A stretch of DNA of 64,000 nucleotides from Oasisia sp. SBJ-2009 (taxonomy: Eukaryota; Annelida; Polychaeta; Sabellida; Siboglinidae). Position numbers and translations under genes: made by a program. Shown here piece by piece: positions 22,555 to 34,035 of this stretch. Under the pieces are notes generated by a model. It saw only the letters and a list, made by a program, of their open reading frames with translations, was not told the origin of the DNA and made no database searches. The stretch spans positions 31,981,251 through 32,045,250 of the forward strand of contig OZ024862.1 of NCBI GenBank assembly GCA_964017155.1, in the 5' to 3' direction. How positions within the stretch are numbered: the stretch's first letter is position 1; the number at the start of each line of letters is the position of its first letter.

Positions 22555-22740
22555 ATGTAAGGTCAACGGACGCGACTCGGGCCCGGCCGGGTGACGTGAC
22601 TCGGGCCCGGCCGGTGGCGCGACTCGGGCCCGGCCGGGTGACGTGACTCGGGCCCGGCCGGTGACGTGACTCGGGCCCGGCCGGGTGACGTGACTCGGGC
22701 CCGGCCGGGTGACGTGACTCGGGCCCGGCCGGGTGGCAAC
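22555..22740. repeat. GC-rich 24-bp minisatellite
   Basis: About seven units of ACTCGGGCCCGGCCGGGTGACGTG with small length changes, in otherwise AT-rich DNA. Each unit holds a GGGCCCGGCC core and TGACGTGA. Confidence 0.9.
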
Positions 22741-23082
22741 TCCCGGGTGGGGGTTAACAGGTCAGGTGCCAGATGATCGGCTCATGACAGGTTCGGCCTA
22801 CATTCGCTGTAGCCATAGCGTATGCATTGCAACTGTCATATAGGATAATGAATAATAGATTATAGTTTGCTATTTACGTTATTGTGAACTGTGTGAAAAC
22901 TGAGTAAACGAGCGATATTCCATATACACCTAGGCTATATTATTTCCTATTATTACATTCAATTCCTATATATGCAGGATACATATTATATGACAAGTTG
23001 AGTCGACATTTGGCCAGTGTTTGCACTCTATTATATAAACTATCAAGTATGACTTCCACGGTTCCACCATATTTTCAAATTG

Positions 23083-23387
23083 TAGAGCGCAGTGACTCAG
23101 GGGTAGACCTCCGGACTCTCGACTAAGAGAACCCGGGTTTTTTCACTCTACATTGCTCCAGTTCACTCAGCTGTATAAATGAGTACCTGGCAATAGACAG
23201 TGGTGGATATGTGTACGCGCAGCCTTTCGCACAATAATTGTAGCATGTGGATGGATGCTTCCCAGAGAAGTTGAGATGGTATTTGATTGAACAGGTCTGC
23301 CGGGGAAGTAATGTGTAAAAGCGCTTTGAGCAGTCGTATGGACTGGATACTGCGCTATATAAAAACTTACCTTTTTTTTAATATGCC
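23083..23387 (+). mobile_element. tRNA-derived SINE, copy 1
   Basis: Head AGAGCGCAGTGACTCAGGGG (degenerate A box), a damaged B box (about 30 bp missing after CCCGGGTT), and a tail ending CTGCGCTATATAAAAACTTA. Homologous along its length to the minus-strand copy at 25,670-26,002. Confidence 0.8.
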
Positions 23388-25669
23388 CCACACCCACAGA
23401 GTTAGATCATTAATCTTTCCCCTATAGATTAGAGTGACAAGCTGGCCCGCTGCACCGAGGCCGCGGTGGACCACTGGCGATAATTCATATAGCACGGCAG
23501 AAAGTGCCGTACTCACTGGCAGGATATATAGAATAGAACTGTTGAGCAACGCAATAAATGTCAAAAAATCTGCTAAGACGAAATTTTTAACTTGGATGTG
23601 TGTCGTTGTGCCCCTAGCCCTAGGCCATATAAGACAGCTCATGATTAATTTCTGGTGTAGACCAGCAGGACCAGCTGTTGAATGTTTTGAGTTGGTTCAC
23701 TGTGTTGGGGTAGGGATCTAAATATTGGTCGGCTATGTGAATAATGATTCAGTGGGATGGGTTGTAGCCTCCAGCTTATATAGTCATTAGGGGAAGGGTT
23801 GTGACCTGGAAATGAGTTTAACCTGATGTCAATATCCCAGATGGCTACCCTGTCTCTGGCCAGTTCGGTGGTTGACACTGATGTGAACAACGTTAATCCA
23901 TTTGGGGACATGCTGGCTACAACAGTCATTGTGAACTAGCAAGTATGGTTATTTCCTGTACCAACCGACAGAAAACAGGATCCAGAGTCTCTTTCCACAT
24001 ATGAGAATCTCAGTTATACAATATATAGCTTAGGTTATAGTCTGCGAACATATTATGTTCCACTGCCATTAATTTAGGAAATGAATAGTTTTAAGACATT
24101 ACAGTCATATAAAAATTAATCAACAATAATACATGTTGGATGAATTATGTACCAAACCGATTCTTAATAATATTACAGTGCATAGTTGTAGTGTGAGTGA
24201 CATATTTTATATTAATCTAATAGCCTAATTATAATATGGTACTATTTTATGACTACTAATTATTGATAATGGGTACTGCCTTCTGCAGATTTCCAGATGA
24301 AAAGAAAATACCTGAATGCCGAGCAAAGTGAAACTGTGGTCATTTTAAGGAAACCTGTTACCATGACATCCCTGCTGTTTTGTTGTAGTTTGTCTAATTT
24401 TATTTATTTAGTGTTATTACTATTGACACTATCTTAATATTACTACTTTTCTACCTTTTCTACTACTGTTGTTGCTAGTAATGTTGGCAGCTCTGTTTTG
24501 TTGTTGTTTACCCTATTCTCTCATCCACTTTGCATGGTCTGTTTTTTAATCTGTAAAATTGTAATTAATTATATAGGTGTGGGTGTTCTCTCCAATGTCT
24601 TTGGAGGACGGACTTCAGTTGGTTGATTTTTAAATGACTTTTTTTGTAAAACACCACAACAATTGTGGATCTGGTAGAACAACAAATTAAATAGTACTAA
24701 GCTGTACCCCTCACACAGCGAGACACTGGCATATCAGAGAGTCAACTGTTTGAACACATTGTACACAATTAAACAACACTGGCTAACAGATGTTAGAAAA
24801 TAAATAACGTGATAATTATGTAGAAAACTTGGTGCAGTCCTATGTATATACAGGCACTGCAGTGGCCTTTCTGCCGTGCTGTAGCCTGGCTGTCACCGGG
24901 CATGTTGACTTCAAAGTATCATATGTCAATTGATAGCGGCCAAGCGATCTTGTACGAGCATTAGACACAGTAGGCTTATATTATGTCAATTAGTTGTTGT
25001 TCTTTAAGTAATGTTTTGATCTGTATTTGCACAGGCAATTGACCAATCCTGATCTATTCATACTTGTGACCAGTCGTCAGTGTACAGGCATTTGTTAAGT
25101 CTACAATCGTCTGTACAATCGTCGGTTTAGGCATTCGTTTATAAACCTATTTTGTAATAATTGTTGTATAATTGTATTTGAGGTTTGGGCAATTTGTGAG
25201 TCTGCGCGTGGGGAACACTGCCTCCATAAATCCTTTTTCACAGCCTGATCATAGAACCCGGAGACCTGACACACATGCCATCATATCCTGGTATCACTTC
25301 TCGGAAGACTCGCACCCTTCACCCCTAAACAACACAGCCCCCACATCCTATTCATTTTTTTAGAAATCCATGACATAGCAGGAAGCTACTGCCGCACGCC
25401 GGCCACCAATTATCAATATAAAAGGAGGAAAATTTTGGAGCTTGGATCATTCCTCCGAGCTTCATCGTGGATGTCTTTATGTAGCGTTCGCAGTCACGAG
25501 CCCTTTGTGGCTGGCGTGAATGGCAGATTCAGTGTGTTGAAAAGAGATAAAGAAGAATACCGCACAGGCGGAACGAGTCGAGGTATGTAATGAACATAAG
25601 GTATAATCCAAGGTGATTTTCAATGTATTACATTGTTTTCCATGATTTAGAAGTGATATTATTGTAAAA
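23388..25669. other. No supported feature
   Basis: AT-rich DNA with only short open frames. I found no domain, splice-linked exon set or repeat boundary here. Confidence 0.4.
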
Positions 25670-26002
25670 GTAAAGGCAAAAAAAGGCAAGTTCTTATATA
25701 GCGCAGTATCCAGTCCTCAGGACCGTTCAATGCGCTTTACACTTTACTTCCGTGACAGACCTGTTCACTCAGACACCATCTTGGCTTCTCTGGGAAGCAT
25801 CCAGCCATATGCTGCAATTAATGCGCGAAGGCTGCTCGTACACATATCCGCCACTGTCTATAGTCAGGTACTCATTTAAACAGCTGAGTGAACTGGAGCA
25901 ATGTAGAGTGAAAAAACTTGCCCAAGGTCACCGCAGCCAGGATTCGAACCCGGGTTCTCGTAGTCGAGAGTCCGAAGCGCTACCCCTGAGCCATGGCGCT
26001 CT
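25670..26002 (-). mobile_element. tRNA-derived SINE, copy 2
   Basis: On the minus strand the head GAGCGCCATGGCTCAGGGGT carries an A box (TGGCTCAGGGGT), and GGTTCGAATCC (25,940-25,950) is a perfect pol III B box. The body and the tail CTGCGCTATATAAGAACTTG match copy 1 and the fragment at 51,137-51,345. The unrelated body and tail separate it from a true tRNA gene. Confidence 0.88.
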
Positions 26003-26655
26003 AATATAGTCATATATTGTCAACAGCATGACTAGCTGGAGTATACTACACATGTAGATCTTTAATTACGATTGTATAAGCGTATGATATTGTATTTAGT
26101 GTGTTGAAACAGTATGCAATCTAACCTTTAATAACCATTAAGTTACTGTATGCGTTGAATTGGTATGCAGGACTATAATGCTATTATAGTATTTACAATA
26201 TATTTATTAGCAATGGATACGTGTGGTCATTGTATTAGTACAACTGCTATGTTAATTAGTAACTGGGGTGTTACTGAGTCAATGTATTCATGTACTCTAG
26301 AATACCATGTTATACGACACATGTATTATAGTTATTGTTAGTAGTTAGATAATAGTTTGTAATTTGTGTTCGCAGTTTTTACGGTGTTAATAAACATCAG
26401 TAGTTAAAAGAACACGTTGTCGTCCATGATTATGCGGCCCGCGGTACAGTAATAAACTAATCCTAGTGCCTTATTTGCAGAATTGTGCTTCAATAAGGGC
26501 AGTGCCAAAAGCGTCACGATTAACACTGTCATCAGACGAAGCAGATGGAGATCAGTGAATCAGCAGAGACTTGCCCAAAGGAGATGAAGAAGACACCAAT
26601 CAATTTATGTATAATTTCAGTAAAATAAAATTTATTTTTAAATGGCAATGAATGT
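26003..26655. other. Unassigned DNA with one terminal-exon-like stretch
   Basis: A TTATTTGCAG acceptor-like site ends at 26,480. It is followed by a short open stretch to TGA near 26,556 and an AATAAAAT signal near 26,625. That arrangement looks like a 3' terminal exon, but no partner exon or domain was found. Confidence 0.25.
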
Positions 26656-27115
26656 TTCATGTTATAGATGTCGGAAATAGAGGATGGATGCTTATGCAAA
26701 AGTTGTTGGAAGATGCATAGAAGGTTATGTAATGGTTGCTGGAAGGTCCCAAAAAGGTTGTGTGAAGGTCACCTATGGGTTGCGTAATGGTTGCTGGAAG
26801 GGACCAAAAAGGTTGTGGGAATGTCACCTGTAGGCTGGATAATGGTTGCTGGAAGGGTCCAACAAGGTTGTGGGAAGGTCATAAATAGGTTGTGGGACGG
26901 TCATCTATAGGTTGCGTAATGGTTGCTGGAGGGTCACCAATAGGTTGCGTTTTAGTCGTGGAAAGGTCATTTCACCATGTCATTTCGCAACGTCGCCGCA
27001 CCGTCATTTGGTGTCTACAGAATGACGTCGTAGCGACGTCACTTCGCAACGTCATCGTGACCAAAACGTGACGTCGCGGCAACGTCATTACAACGTCATT
27101 TTGTTTACTGGGTTT
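26656..27115. repeat. Tandem GGTTGCTGGAAGG block followed by ACGTCA-rich stretch
   Basis: Three to four diverged units of about 70-80 bp (GGTTGCGTAATGGTTGCTGG...) are followed by many AACGTCA/GACGTC motifs ending TTTGTTTACTGGG. The end is reminiscent of the CCCAGCAAACA inverted repeat of the MITE at 60,473. It is probably a MITE-type element, with boundaries unsure. Confidence 0.55.
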
Positions 27116-27412
27116 CTGCGGACATCTGCCTTGATTTTCCTACTATCTCTTTTGTGAAACTGTACCAAGACGAAGACTTCGTCGAAATGACTGTTTTCTA
27201 ATTCCGCAACAGCTGCCGATAAAGTGCGTTTCCAAAAATTTCTTTAGTTTTTCATGTTTAAATAATATGTTAACAAATGTAGCAATAAGAAGGTTTTTTT
27301 TATGAAATAGAAACCGATAAGGACATGTCAAGAATCATTTGTTATAAAGCAATATCTCAGATTATAACAGCAATAGATTGATCTACCTTTTTATCAGTTA
27401 TTACCAGTTTTG

Positions 27413-27414
<2 letters not shown>

Positions 27415-27480
<66 letters not shown>
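27415..27480. repeat. (TA)n microsatellite, copy C intron 5
   Basis: TA dinucleotide tract at the same relative position as 56,431-56,487 in copy B. Confidence 0.93.
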
Positions 27481-27481
<1 letters not shown>

Positions 27482-27634
27482 ATTATAAACCAGCACTATT
27501 ACAAAATTAATATTTAATCTATTTAATCTTGTTTGAGATGTACAGTGTATTATAAATAAAATGTGTACGGTCAACGTACGTTTGTTCTTCAGATAAAGCT
27601 GCCACAGATGTAACAGACTGTCCGTCCTATGCTG

Positions 27635-28080
27635 GGTACATACCACCAATTGATTTTCCATAGGCGGCCATTGTAACGTTTCTTTGATTTTCCGCCAGGT
27701 TTTTCGATCAATGTTATTGAAAATTTAAGACACTAAGTAGCCTCCATTCACACATACCATATATAAAATTCGTGAAAATTACATATGTTTTTCTCCTATA
27801 ATCCACTCTCTAACCTGACACCCCTTCATTTTTGCTTCAATCAGCGGCCGATTGCCAATGTTGACACCTCTAGGCAAAATTACACCTGTATGCATACGCA
27901 CCTTTTCACTGTCTGACAAATTTCATTATTTCGCAGCTGTGATATCACGCTACGCAGAATTCCATTCAACCAGTCCTACATTTAGTGCTTCCAGAAATTT
28001 ACAAAAACTGCACAATGCAGTTCTTTTAAGCAGGCCTACTATGGGTAATGGCGTACGACTCCATTTGGTGGTATGTCGCC
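27635..28080. mobile_element. 446-bp insertion in exon 6 of copy C
   Basis: Inverted ends share ACATACCACCAA (left about 27,638, inverse right about 28,073). They are flanked by an imperfect 8-bp duplication, CTATGCTG (27,627-27,634) and AAATGCTG (28,081-28,088). This is consistent with a small non-autonomous DNA transposon that makes 8-bp duplications. Confidence 0.75.
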
Positions 28081-28424
28081 AAATGCTGACTTTGTGGTTG
28101 GCTTTCCATCGCAACCAGGTCAGTTCACACAGGCGCCCTTTAACGAATTATGGTGATATTAAGGGGATGTCGCATCAGTTTGTAGTCCTCAAAAATGTAT
28201 ATAACATGACATTGTGATGGTGGACAAATTTCGCAAAGATAAAATATAAAATACAATTCCAGTTGTGCACTTAATGAGTGACGCTGGTATTAATACACAT
28301 TGATACATGATAGTATTGTTTACCCCGGTAGTTATGTTAGAACTAGTATTATAGAAGTTTCACACAAGTATTGAACATTTTTTATCATATGTACGGGAGA
28401 TATCTGTCAGGAGGATTGTTTGTA

Positions 28425-29565
28425 GAGTTCTTAGTGGAACTGTAAGTGAAGATATCTGAGGGTACTTAGTAGAAATGTTAGTGAAGATATCTGAGGGTAC
28501 TCAGTGGAAGTGGAAGTGGAAGTAAAGATATCTGAGGGTACTTAGTGGAAATGTAAGTGAAGATATCTGAGGGTACTCAGTGGAACTGTAAGAGAAGATA
28601 CCTGAGGGTACTCAGTGTAACTGTAAGTGAAGATATCTGGAGGGTACTCAGTGGAACTTAGGTGAAGATATCTGAGGGTACTCAGTGGAGCTATAAATGA
28701 AGATATCTGAGGGTACTCAGTGGAACTGTAAGTGAAGATATCTGAGGGTACTCATTGGAACTGTAAATTAAGATATCTGAGGGTGCTAAGTGGAACTGTA
28801 AGTGAAGATATCTGGAGGGTACTCGGTGAAACTGTAGGTGAAGGTATCTGAGGGTACTCAGTGAAACTGTAAGTGAATATATCTGGAGGGTACTCAGTGA
28901 AACTGTAAGTGGAGATATCTGAGGGTACTCAGTGAAATTGTAAGTGAAAATATCTGGAGGGTACTCAGTGGAACTGTAAGTGAAGCTATCTGGAGGGTAC
29001 TCAGTGAAACTGTAGGTGAAGGTATCTGAGGGTACTCAGTGAAACTGTAAGTGAATATATCTGGAGGGTACTCAGTGAAACTGTAAGTGGAGAGATATCT
29101 GAGGGTACTCAGTGAAATTGTAAGTGAAAATATCTGAGGGCACTCAGTGGAACTGTAAGTGAAGCTATCTGGAGGGTACTCAGTGAAACTTTAAGTGGAG
29201 ATATCTGAAGGTACTCAGTGGAACTGTAAGTGAAGATATCTGAGGGTACTCAGTGGAACTGTAAGTGAAGATATCTGAGGGTACTCAGTGGAACTGTAAG
29301 TGAAGATATCTGAGGGTACTCAGTGGAACTGTAAGTGAAGATATCTGAGGGTACTCAGTGGAACTGTAAGTGAAGATATCTGAGGGTACTCAGTGGAACT
29401 GTAAGTGAAGATATCTGAGGGTACTCAGTGAAACTGTAAGTGGAGATATATGAGGGTACTCAATGAAACTGTAAGTGGAGATATATGAGGGTACTCAATG
29501 AAACTGTAAGTAAAGATATCTGAGGGTACTCACTGGAACTGTTAGTGAAGATATCTTAGGGTACT
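28425..29565. repeat. 35-bp minisatellite, about 33 units
   Basis: The consensus unit is AAGTGAAGATATCTGAGGG followed by TACTCAGTGGAACTGT. Units differ by point changes and a common one-base G insertion (CTGGAGGG). The central block at about 29,220-29,430 is nearly homogeneous, suggesting recent expansion. Copy B intron 6 has only about two units at the matching place (55,862-55,925). Confidence 0.95.
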
Positions 29566-30083
29566 TAGTGTCCCCATAATTGTCGACATGTTATCAAAAA
29601 GTTAAAATCTCTTCACGACTTCATTTCAGTTTCATATCATTATCTAAATAATTACTGGTTATTTTGCATTTCACGTGTTTCACGTGTCCGTCCTGTTCGC
29701 CGATGGAATCGCTTTGCTTCGGCGCGTTGTTATTCAGATTCGGTTTTTATAATTGTTTTTGAGGGGGTGCATCGGCACCAGTATGGCTGTAGTGGATTTG
29801 ACGATATGTTGTTAAATCATAAACATTACATTAATTTTCATATTAAGGCTATGAAGATTTGCTCGGCTCAGTGTTCAATACAGCGTGTTTCTGGAAACAT
29901 CATTGACCTGACGTCACTGCGACGCCGGATCAACGATTAACGAATGACGACCGAAACACCGGCCCGCGATCTCTGAGCGTCCCTCGTCTTCATCTACGGC
30001 AACGGTGCATCATGGGACTGATGAACGTCGCTGGAAGCGTCATTCGCCTTCAGCGACATTGTAGGCCTTTATGTGAACCGAAA

Positions 30084-30281
30084 CTAGACGTTTCTCAAAG
30101 TTGACAGAGAAGCGCTCGCTCCGACCGAACAACAAAACGAAACTTCTGTCGGACATCCGCGATGCTCCGACAAGAAGACATCAAGTGCGAGAGATATGTT
30201 GCTGATGTCATTGATATTGTCATCTGCGTCTGCCAAGACATCCATGCGCCGATCTGCCAATGGTCGAAACACTTGAGACAT
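30084..30281 (-). other. 65-codon open frame in the left arm of foldback 2
   Basis: ATG frame reading RPLADRRMDVLADADDNIND then ISNISLALDVFLSEHRG. The mirror copy is at 31,149-31,346. No known domain was recognised. Confidence 0.3.
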
Positions 30282-30454
30282 TTCTAACGATCAGGAAATT
30301 AACTAAGTGCTGCCACGATGACGTTCTTTATAGACGGGAACAATCCACTCACGTCATCGTCTACGTACGTGAATAATGCTATCACATGGATTCCGAACGA
30401 GCCGTTTCTAACGATGGGTGATGAATTCCATTGAGTGTTGCCATGATGAAAATT

Positions 30455-30960
30455 GTTCTTTTCCGAGGTGTCCCTTTGTCACGATGGCCAGTGGATAATT
30501 CTCCTGTGTTTTGAGGAGCATGGCCCCAATGCTGGTAACCTTAGCCATTTCAAGGACCTCAATGTTGGTGACGAAATCACTCCAATAGAGTTTAGGATGG
30601 CACGTAGGCAGCGCTGATGGTAACGCTCGATGAGGTGCAGATGGGGACGATAGATGACCCAGGACTCAGCACCATACAGGAGAGTGGTCAGCACAACAGC
30701 TTTGTAGACATTCATTGAGCGTCACCAGAAGAGTATCATCCACCCAGCATCTTCATCGAACAGTCTGAACTTAAAGCAGTCCACAAATTCAGCTACTTAG
30801 GATGCATTACCACATGTGATGCCAAAATAGAAAGAAGTGGACAAAATGTCTAGCAAAGGCAAACAGCGCCTTTGGTAGACTATGCGAACTGGTGTGGAAC
30901 AACAACAATCTAAAGAAAGACACGAAAATCAATGCCCATGTTCATGTCTACAAAGAACGT
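30455..30960. mobile_element. LINE fragment with 5' inversion in the loop of foldback 2
   Basis: 30,479-30,715 on the minus strand encodes an RT thumb/C-terminal piece (VYKAVVLTTLLYGAESWVIY, RYHQRCLRAILN). 30,740-30,955 on the plus strand encodes the piece that normally precedes it (KFSYLGCITTCDAKI, CELVWNNNNLK, ending HVYK). The two abut in opposite orientation at the shared NxYK point, the pattern produced by twin priming of LINE insertions. Confidence 0.75.
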
Positions 30961-31148
30961 AATTTTCATCATGGCAACACTCAATGAATTTCATCACCCA
31001 TCGTTCGAAACGACCCGTTCAGAATCCATGTGATAGCATTGTTCACGTACGTAAACGATGACGTGAGTGGATTGTTCACGTCTATAAAGAACGTCATCAT
31101 GGCAGCACTTTGTGGATTTCCCGTCGTCATCATCACTGATCGTTAGAA

Positions 31149-31346
31149 ATGTCTCAAGTGCATCGACCATTGGCAGATCGGCGCATGGATGTCTTGACAG
31201 ACGCAGATGACAATATCAATGACATCAGCAACATATCTCTCGCACTTGACTTCTTCTTGTCGGAGCATCGCGGATGTCCGACAGAAGTTTCGTTTTGTTG
31301 TTCGGTCGGAGCGAACGCTTCTCTGTCAACTTTGAGAAACGTCTAG
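31149..31346 (+). other. 65-codon open frame in the right arm of foldback 2
   Basis: Mirror of the left-arm frame. About six base differences in 198, mostly changing residues (H/F, T/A, F/V, N/S), so both frames stay open mainly because the arms are recent copies. Confidence 0.3.
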
Positions 31347-32304
31347 TTTCGGTTCACACAAAGGCCTACAATGTCGCTGAAGGCGAATGACGCTTCCAGC
31401 GACGTTCATCGGTCCCACGATGCGCCGTTGCCGTAGATAAAGACGAGGGACGCTCAGATATCGCGGGTCGGTGTTTCGGTCGTCATTCGCTAATCGTTGA
31501 TCCGGCGTCTCAGTGACGTCAGGTCAATGATGTTTCCAGAAACACGCTGTATTGAACACTGAGCCGAGCAAATCTTCATAGCCTTAATATGAAAATTAAT
31601 GTAATGTTTATGATTTAACAACATATCGTCAAGTCCACTACAGCCATACTCGTGCCCATGCACCCCCTCAAAAATAATAATAAAAACCGAATCTGAATAA
31701 CAACATACCGAAGCAAAGCGATTCCATCGGCGAACAGGACGGACACGTGAAACACGTGGAATGCAAAAATAACCAGTAATTATTTAGATAGGGTAACCTG
31801 GGGCAAAACGGCCCCTGGAGGTAATACGGCCCCCCGTCTTTTCTGCCAAACGAGTGAACACAAACTAACGTTGAACAGTGGAACATGATACTGCTACCTA
31901 GCGAATACTCTTAGCCACTGCAAGGCTAAACGCTACCAAAAGTAAGTTCACAAACCTTTTGTAAAGGTTTGCATTCCCTGTGATCTAATAATCACTCTTC
32001 GGTCAAATCGATGGTAACATGTTCACCGTGTGATGATAAGCCAGCGACTGGTACTAATGCACTCGCATCTATACATGTTTTCAATTACTTTCATCGAAAT
32101 GGGAGCGATATTAAAAGATTACATGTGAAGGTGAAAAGGACAGCACTGTTGTGTATGGGGTAAGACGGCCCCGTTAGAACGGGGCAAAACGGTCCCGGGG
32201 CCGTCTTGCCCCGCCATCCAGTACGAATATGGTATGTAAACGCAATATAGCTGTGATGTATTTATAGCATACACAATATTTTTAATAAAAAGTGTAAGAA
32301 AGTG

Positions 32305-32482
32305 GACGAAAGCAGCGATGAAGAGGAATTGCCTTGTTTTGGTGTGCGGAGAACCATTCAGTTGCAGTCGGCCATACTATGTTTGGGTTCAGTTCCAAGA
32401 ATGCAAGAATTTGGCACACAGTGAGTGCACACCAGGGCTCCTGTATTTCGTGTGTCCCAACCGCAAGTCAGAGTGTGATTAG
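32305..32482 (+). pseudogene. Pogo-type transposase C-terminal zinc domain, left copy
   Basis: Reads GEPFSCSRPYYVWVQFQECK then NLAHSECTPGLLYFVCPN and a stop. The pattern (C-x-x-SRP, W-V-x-C-x-x-C, AH-x-x-C, F-V-C-P-N-C) is the PHD-like tail common on pogo/Tigger-type DDE transposases. Here one ligand Cys is Phe and another Arg, and an upstream frameshift lies near 32,340. The catalytic DDE part is absent. Confidence 0.65.
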
Positions 32483-32639
32483 ATAGTAGAGTGTCTGCAT
32501 GCCATTCGTTAATATAATATGTTAATGATTGTTTTCCCATTGGAGGCCCTATTAACGTTTTGTCGATTATAAAGAAACTGTACCAGAGAAATGTTGTGTT
32601 ATGCTCATCGCATTTCACCAAAATCACATACCTCTAGCT

Positions 32640-32850
32640 CTTTTGAAATGCAAGCATGTGCGTTGCCCGTCAATATTGATCAAATTTACCACGTATTTCT
32701 GCATCCGCAGGGTCGTATATAAAAAGGTTAAACATCGCTATGGTAATTAATGACTGCCTAACATGCGTCATTACATTGCAGATACATCGTAGCAATTAAT
32801 ATACTGGTGTGTCTGCTTTATTGTACTCACTTCACTTCATAATGGCTATT
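32640..32850 (+). repeat. Dispersed repeat shared with 2,810-2,990
   Basis: Contains CTGCATCCGCAGGGTC and CTGCCTAACATGCGTC as in the inverse copy at 2.8-3.0 kb. No coding capacity. Class unknown. Confidence 0.5.
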
Positions 32851-33440
32851 CAAAACGTTAAGTAACACAATTCTTTTGGGTAGGCCTAACACTTTCACAT
32901 GAATCAGACCAGGAAGTCTAAATCTCTTCTGACCCCTCGTCGTAGTCGGTCAATGGGGTGCAACCATGTCACGGTGCCCGACACATTTCTCGCATCTAGG
33001 AGAAACTTGGCAGGAAATCAAAGAATAGCTAGTAAGGTCGTCGGACGGACGACACCTGCAATTCGCTACTGGCATCACTTGGCTCAATGCTATTTCCAAA
33101 CATATTTTCGTGACAGTTACTTATTTATTCCAATATGTGATTAAATAACTTATTATGGGCAAGGGGAAATTTTAAGACGATCGAGGGAGCACACTGTCCT
33201 TGTAGTCGCGTGTCGACACTGCGCTGCCGATGTGATGCTCTGTTGGGGTGAAGTAATTCCGCTGTGACACGTCGCAAATAGTCAACGGGCCTTGTCGCCA
33301 GCCAGCTATAACGGATATAGCCACACTCTCGATTTGTTTCTCGTCCGACACTTGCTTATAAAATATGGCTGCTTAGAAGTGTTCGTTGTAGCAACTGGCT
33401 GCGGGAAACAATGGGCTTCCCTACCACCGACATACTGAAC
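32851..33440. other. No supported feature
   Basis: Contains only a short uninformative open frame (32,899-33,144) and mixed AT/GC DNA. Confidence 0.35.
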
Positions 33441-33450
33441 TGGTCCTATG

Positions 33451-33545
33451 TGGCGTCTTCGTCGTCAACAATCTGCATCCCAAACCGAAAAAGAAAGAAG
33501 TCTCAATCGCCACACGGAAGATCGTCGACCATCTTGAAGTATTGC
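33451..33545 (+). repeat. 95-bp exon-like repeat, copy 1
   Basis: Nearly the same as 45,052-45,147. In the plus frame it encodes ASSSSTICIPNRKRKK and HGRSSTILKY. Could be a repeated exon or a piece of an unnamed repeat. Confidence 0.45.
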
Positions 33546-33831
33546 ATGCATGTGGTGGTGAACCGTCTCATATGCTTGTTTGACCCGATTATGGTGATAA
33601 TTGCCAATAAAATTATTATTATCTAGCAGCTTATAAAGTATCGTATAGTTTATTTTTATAAGTTGTTCGATAATAAATAGTTTCAATGATTTATAATAGA
33701 GCGATCGTCTCATCTCATCTTTGATAATTTAAATTTTCGTTGGGAGTTCATTTCGTTCATTTTCGTAAATGATCTATTTAAAGGCTATTTTGGGTAAAAT
33801 AGCGCAGTTGTAATAACATGTGTGCACAAAT

Positions 33832-34035
<204 letters not shown>

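Larger units (their letters stand above)
27230..28424 (+). pseudogene. Caspase-2-like copy C: isolated intron 5, exon 6 and intron 6 fragment
   Basis: Plus-strand sequence is homologous, in inverse orientation, to about 55,860-56,710 of copy B. It includes the same (TA)n microsatellite. Exon 6 begins at 27,593 after TTGTTCTTCAG and ends at 28,118 before GTCAGTTC. It is interrupted by a 446-bp insertion. Removing the insertion and one 8-bp duplication gives 72 nt, the exact length of copy B exon 6. Both exon parts stay in the copy B frame, with TDVTDCPS before the break and DFVVGFPSQPG after it (copy B: TDVPDCPS, DFLVGFPSQPG). No exon 5 or exon 7 partner was found nearby, so it is a fragment disabled after duplication. 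Confidence 0.85.
29573..31788. repeat. Foldback palindrome 2 (arms about 0.88 kb)
   Basis: The left arm 29,573-30,454 is repeated in inverse from 30,961. The right arm runs to 31,788 and, after the large TA-flanked insertion, resumes at 48,764-48,826. Outer ends read CCCATAATTGTCGAC. A possible 5-bp duplication AGTGT flanks them (before 29,573 and after 48,826). The loop holds a LINE fragment. Confidence 0.88.

Noticed and set aside
25912..26002. Stand-alone tRNA gene
   Set aside because: A and B boxes are good, but the unit continues into a SINE body and tail shared with two other copies, and no clean cloverleaf was built.
28425..29565. CRISPR array
   Set aside because: Units are contiguous near-identical tandem repeats with no unique spacers, in a eukaryotic intron duplicate.
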